From Deltaproteobacteria bacterium (GTDB lineage: Bacteria; Desulfobacterota; Desulfomonilia; UBA1062), in the NCBI GenBank assembly GCA_029547045.1, contig JAKPQL010000023.1, forward strand, positions 1 to 33,229: a stretch of DNA of 33,229 nt, in the 5' to 3' direction. Shown here piece by piece: positions 31,077 through 33,229 of this stretch. The translations under genes were made by a program, and so were the position numbers. How positions within the stretch are numbered: position 1 is the first letter of the stretch; the number at the start of each line of letters is the position of its first letter. A model generated the notes under the pieces. The model was not told the origin of the DNA. It was given only the letters and a program-made list of their open reading frames with translations, and ran no database searches.

Positions 31077-31416
31077 GGTGTTTTCTCCATGCGAGGAAAT
31101 CGAGGTATGCCGTGAGGTCCCGGAGGTCCTCGTCCGGCAGTTCCCTGATACGGCCCAGGATTCGGTCGCGGTCCGGAGTGCCCCGGGGGATCGCCCCGGA
31201 TGGTTCTGGCTCCGATGTCCCGATGAAGTACTCGAGGTCCCTGCCGAGGATCTGCGAGATCTTCTCGATCTGGTGGAGATAGAGCCTGCGCTTGCCCAGC
31301 TCGTAGTTGGAAAGCGCCGCCTGGGTGAGCCCCAGGGCCAGGGCAAGGTCCGACTGGGTGAGTCCCTTCTCTTCCCGTGCCTGCTGGATCCTCCTGCCGA
31401 TCTCCTTGAATCCCAT
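31069..31416 (-). CDS. XRE-family (Cro/CI-type) regulator
   Basis: A 115-aa protein with an N-terminal helix-turn-helix at about residues 5-62 (QAREEKGLTQSDLALALGLTQ, then SNYELGKRRL) and a short C-terminal tail (ELPDEDLRDLTAYLDFL) that may dimerise or sense a ligand. GGGAG is 6 nt before the ATG. It is the first gene of the regulator-dehydrogenase-EamA operon and overlaps the dehydrogenase by 8 nt. It diverges from a second acyl-CoA dehydrogenase, so it probably controls both sides through the repeats in the 111-bp gap. Confidence 0.93.
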   Translation of the reverse strand: MGFKEIGRRIQQAREEKGLTQSDLALALGLTQAALSNYELGKRRLYLHQIEKISQILGRDLEYFIGTSEPEPSGAIPRGTPDRDRILGRIRELPDEDLRDLTAYLDFLAWRKHHG

Positions 31417-31476
31417 ACCGGTCTCCCATGTTGGGGGCGGTCAGGAGAAAATGCAAGGCAATTTCTCTGCCGGCCC

Positions 31477-31507
31477 TTGACAGGGGTATAACAAAATGGG
31501 ATATATT
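31477..31507 (+). promoter_or_regulatory. Promoter of the second acyl-CoA dehydrogenase gene
   Basis: TTGACA (31477-31482) is followed by TATATT (31502-31507) with a rather long 19-nt spacer, in a sharply AT-rich patch. A non-optimal spacer would fit a promoter that depends on, or is blocked by, a regulator. Confidence 0.5.
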
Positions 31508-31525
31508 TACAACAAAACGTTATAT
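31489..31525. repeat. Two 17-bp direct repeats at 20-bp spacing, candidate XRE operators
   Basis: ATAACAAAATGGGATAT (31489-31505) and ACAACAAAACGTTATAT (31509-31525) agree at 13 of 17 positions and start exactly 20 bp apart, about two helix turns. The first copy covers the -10 box; the second ends 2 bp before the start codon of the rightward dehydrogenase. TATAAC (31487-31492) and GTTATA (31519-31524) also form an inverted pair. Confidence 0.6.
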
Positions 31526-31527
31526 CC

Positions 31528-32787
31528 ATGGAGGACCCCTTGTTCGACTATATCATGACCGATGCCCAGAAGAAGCTCCGCGACGAGGCCCGAGCCTTCA
31601 CCAAGTGGGTTCCTCGGCAGCTCATTCTGGACATGGATGCGGAGAAGATCCAGTTCCCCCGCGAGTACCTGCAGGAGGCGGGCAGGAGGAACCTGCTCGG
31701 CATCAGGCTGCCGAAGGAGCTGGGCGGCCGGGGCCTGTCCTGGGTGGACGACGCCATCGTGGCCGAGGAGATCGGCGTGGCGAGTTACTCGCTCGCCTGC
31801 CTGTGGGGCGTGGGGGCCGACATCGTGTGCGAGGCCATCTCGCTCTTCGGCAACGACGAGCTCAAGCAGGCCGTGGTGGTGCCACTGCTCAGGGGCGAGA
31901 CCTTTGCGGCCGAGGGGCTCACCGAGCCCAGGGGGGGCTCGGACTTCTTCGGCGCCACCACCTATGCGAAGAAGGACGGCGACGACTGGGTCATCAACGG
32001 ACAGAAGCGCTTCATCGTGGGCGCCGAGGGCGCGGACTGGTTCCTGGTCTACGCGGTAACCGACCCGGATGCGCCGCCCCACAAGCGCATGACCGCCTTC
32101 ATGGTGCCCCGGACCACTGGGGTCGAATCGAAGTATATCTACGGGCTCATGGGGGTCCGCGGCGGCGGTGCGGGCAGGCTCGTGCTCAAGGACGTGCGTG
32201 TGCCGGAGCGCTATGCATTGAACGGCATCAACGGAGGGTTCGACGTGTTCGTGCGCATGATGATCCCAGAGCGGCTCGGCACGGCCGCCATGACCCTGGG
32301 ATCGGTGCGGCCCGCCATAGAGATCGCCACGCGATACACGAGCAAACGCAAGGCCTTCGGTCTGCCCATCCAGATGTTCGAGGCGGTCGGGTTCAAGGTG
32401 GCTGACTCGGTCATGCTGCTGGACGCCGCCAGGTCCATGGTCTACTCCACCTGCCTGGCCGTGGACTCGGGGAAGGCGCACCCGAACCGGGTGCGGCGCC
32501 TGGTCTCCGAGGCCAAGAAGTTCGTCACCGAGGCGGCGTGGGAGATTGCCAACAAGTGCATGCAGACCGTGGGCGGCATCGGCTACACGAATGTGTATCC
32601 CCTGGAGCGCATCGTCCGCGACATCAGGCTCTCCATGATCTGGGTTGGCAGCAACGAGATCATGCAGCTCATCGTGCAGAACGAGTGGTACAAGGAGTAC
32701 TTCAAGACGCTCTCGAAAGAGGATGTCCGCGACGTCGAGGCCGATGCCGTGGGCGCGGACGCCGAGGGGGAGAAGATCTACGAATGA
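31528..32787 (+). CDS. Acyl-CoA dehydrogenase family protein (isovaleryl/long-chain-type active site)
   Basis: A 419-aa FAD enzyme with all three domains: an N-terminal helical part (DAQKKLRDEARAF), a beta domain with FAAEGLTEPRGGSDF, and a C-terminal helical part with RYTSKRKAFGLPIQMFEA. The site of the medium-chain enzyme's Glu is V373 (WVGSNEI). E248 in PERLGTAAMTLG aligns with the Glu of isovaleryl- and long-chain dehydrogenases, so it is the likely base. The C-terminal tail past residue ~395 is acidic. The start is uncertain: ATG 31528 has no ribosome-binding site. GGAGG at 31530-31534 would instead serve a TTG at 31540 in the same frame. No ETF genes are near. Confidence 0.93.
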   Translation: MEDPLFDYIMTDAQKKLRDEARAFTKWVPRQLILDMDAEKIQFPREYLQEAGRRNLLGIRLPKELGGRGLSWVDDAIVAEEIGVASYSLACLWGVGADIVCEAISLFGNDELKQAVVVPLLRGETFAAEGLTEPRGGSDFFGATTYAKKDGDDWVINGQKRFIVGAEGADWFLVYAVTDPDAPPHKRMTAFMVPRTTGVESKYIYGLMGVRGGGAGRLVLKDVRVPERYALNGINGGFDVFVRMMIPERLGTAAMTLGSVRPAIEIATRYTSKRKAFGLPIQMFEAVGFKVADSVMLLDAARSMVYSTCLAVDSGKAHPNRVRRLVSEAKKFVTEAAWEIANKCMQTVGGIGYTNVYPLERIVRDIRLSMIWVGSNEIMQLIVQNEWYKEYFKTLSKEDVRDVEADAVGADAEGEKIYE

Positions 32788-32788
32788 T

Positions 32789-32810
32789 ACACGGGGGATG
32801 ATGCCCGTGT
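32789..32810 (+). terminator. Hairpin just after the acyl-CoA dehydrogenase
   Basis: ACACGGG (32789-32795) pairs with CCCGTGT (32804-32810) around 8 nt, starting 2 nt after the stop codon. There is no clear U-tract. Confidence 0.4.
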
Positions 32811-32815
32811 TCACT

Positions 32816-32872
32816 CGCCGGGCGCCCTGGCCCTGCAATGCCTTCCTTTACCGTTCGTCAGGGCGCCCGGCG
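32816..32872. terminator. Long GC inverted repeat between convergent genes
   Basis: A perfect 14-bp inverted repeat (32816-32829 with 32859-32872) encloses a 29-nt pyrimidine-rich loop, between the dehydrogenase and the convergent YidB-like gene. It is probably a bidirectional transcription end or mRNA 3' structure; only a short TCTTCT follows on the + strand. Confidence 0.5.
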
Positions 32873-32899
32873 TCTTCTGCCGGAAGAACGCCTGGGGCG

Positions 32900-33229
32900 C
32901 TATCCCAGGAGTTTCTTCTTCAACACGTCCAGACCCTGCTCGAGCACGCCCCCTTCCGGCAGCCTGCCGTCCGGGGTGAGTTTGTCGATGATCCGGGGCA
33001 GGAGCAGCGCCAGCATGTTCGACGCATCGTCCTTGGAGGTGCCGACCTTGGCGGCCAGCTGCTGGATCTGTTCGCCGCCGAGGAACTGCCTGATCTGCTC
33101 CCCGGAGACGGGCAGGTTGTTCCCGGTGCTGATCCACGAGTTCACAACGTCGCCCAAGCCCTTTTCCCTGAGGCTCTGCACGAGCCCCGAAAGCCCGCCG
33201 GTCTGGGGATTGTTGATGAGGCCCATCAC
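32900..33229 (-). CDS. YidB-like (DUF937) protein, N-terminus cut by window end
   Basis: The visible 109-110 residues match the body of the YidB family: LINNPQTGGLSGLVQSLREKGLGDVVNSWISTG, PVSGEQIRQFLGGEQIQQLAAK, and LLPRIIDKLTPDGRLP. Family members normally have about 20-30 more residues at the N-terminus (Gly-rich), so the frame very likely continues past base 33229. The GTG/ATG at the edge should not be taken as the start. Function is not established; homologues are abundant small cytoplasmic proteins. Confidence 0.88.
   Translation of the reverse strand: MMGLINNPQTGGLSGLVQSLREKGLGDVVNSWISTGNNLPVSGEQIRQFLGGEQIQQLAAKVGTSKDDASNMLALLLPRIIDKLTPDGRLPEGGVLEQGLDVLKKKLLG

Noticed and set aside
31077-31529. 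Upstream extension of the first acyl-CoA dehydrogenase frame
   Set aside because: It covers the XRE gene in another phase and has no acyl-CoA dehydrogenase similarity; the ATG at 31076 fits the family.

Overview
This is a GC-rich, densely packed bacterial chromosome segment from a Gram-negative organism: it has a TolC-type outer-membrane protein, periplasmic and lipoprotein signal peptides, and a LapA-domain protein. Gene content points to the Desulfobacterota (the former Deltaproteobacteria). The arg-lys-dap order resembles Geobacter-type genomes, a DUF6178-like protein is present, and there is an FTR-like protein, a small Cys-rich protein, two acyl-CoA dehydrogenases and a liv transporter. 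This is an inference from content; no rRNA, tRNA, phage, IS or CRISPR was seen.

Region 1 (1-10107, + strand) is one tightly coupled run: argD (3' end), argF, argG, argH, a small lipoprotein, lysA, dapA, dapB, a fumarylacetoacetate-hydrolase-family enzyme, folK, and a receiver-PAS-histidine kinase. Most junctions overlap or are under 25 nt. It covers the end of arginine synthesis, much of the diaminopimelate/lysine pathway, and one folate step.

Region 2 (10108-20620) is mixed housekeeping and envelope. On the + strand are a lytic transglycosylase, pgsA, and a glutaredoxin plus ferredoxin-thioredoxin-reductase-like pair. On the - strand are a DUF2892 membrane protein, a PilZ protein, an LTA-synthase/phosphoethanolamine-transferase-like sulfatase-fold membrane enzyme, a mono-heme cytochrome c, the DUF6178-like protein, a TolC/TetR pair and a DUF1015 protein. 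Several clear sigma70-like promoters can be read here.

Region 3 (20621-23858) holds a non-coding or micro-ORF stretch with a 34-bp-spaced direct repeat, a LapA-domain protein, a compact lipopolysaccharide-kinase-like protein, and a short RNase R. The kinase and RNase R genes diverge around a perfect 9-bp inverted repeat.

Region 4 (23859-28490, - strand) is a complete branched-chain-amino-acid-type ABC transporter operon, livK-H-M-G-F. It has a strong promoter, a palindrome and a possible attenuator in its leader.

Region 5 (28793-33229) is the most unusual part. An overlapping operon (XRE regulator, acyl-CoA dehydrogenase, EamA transporter) diverges from a second acyl-CoA dehydrogenase. The 111-bp gap between them carries two 17-bp direct repeats exactly 20 bp apart. 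The two dehydrogenases differ in where their catalytic base must lie. The window ends in a truncated YidB-like gene.
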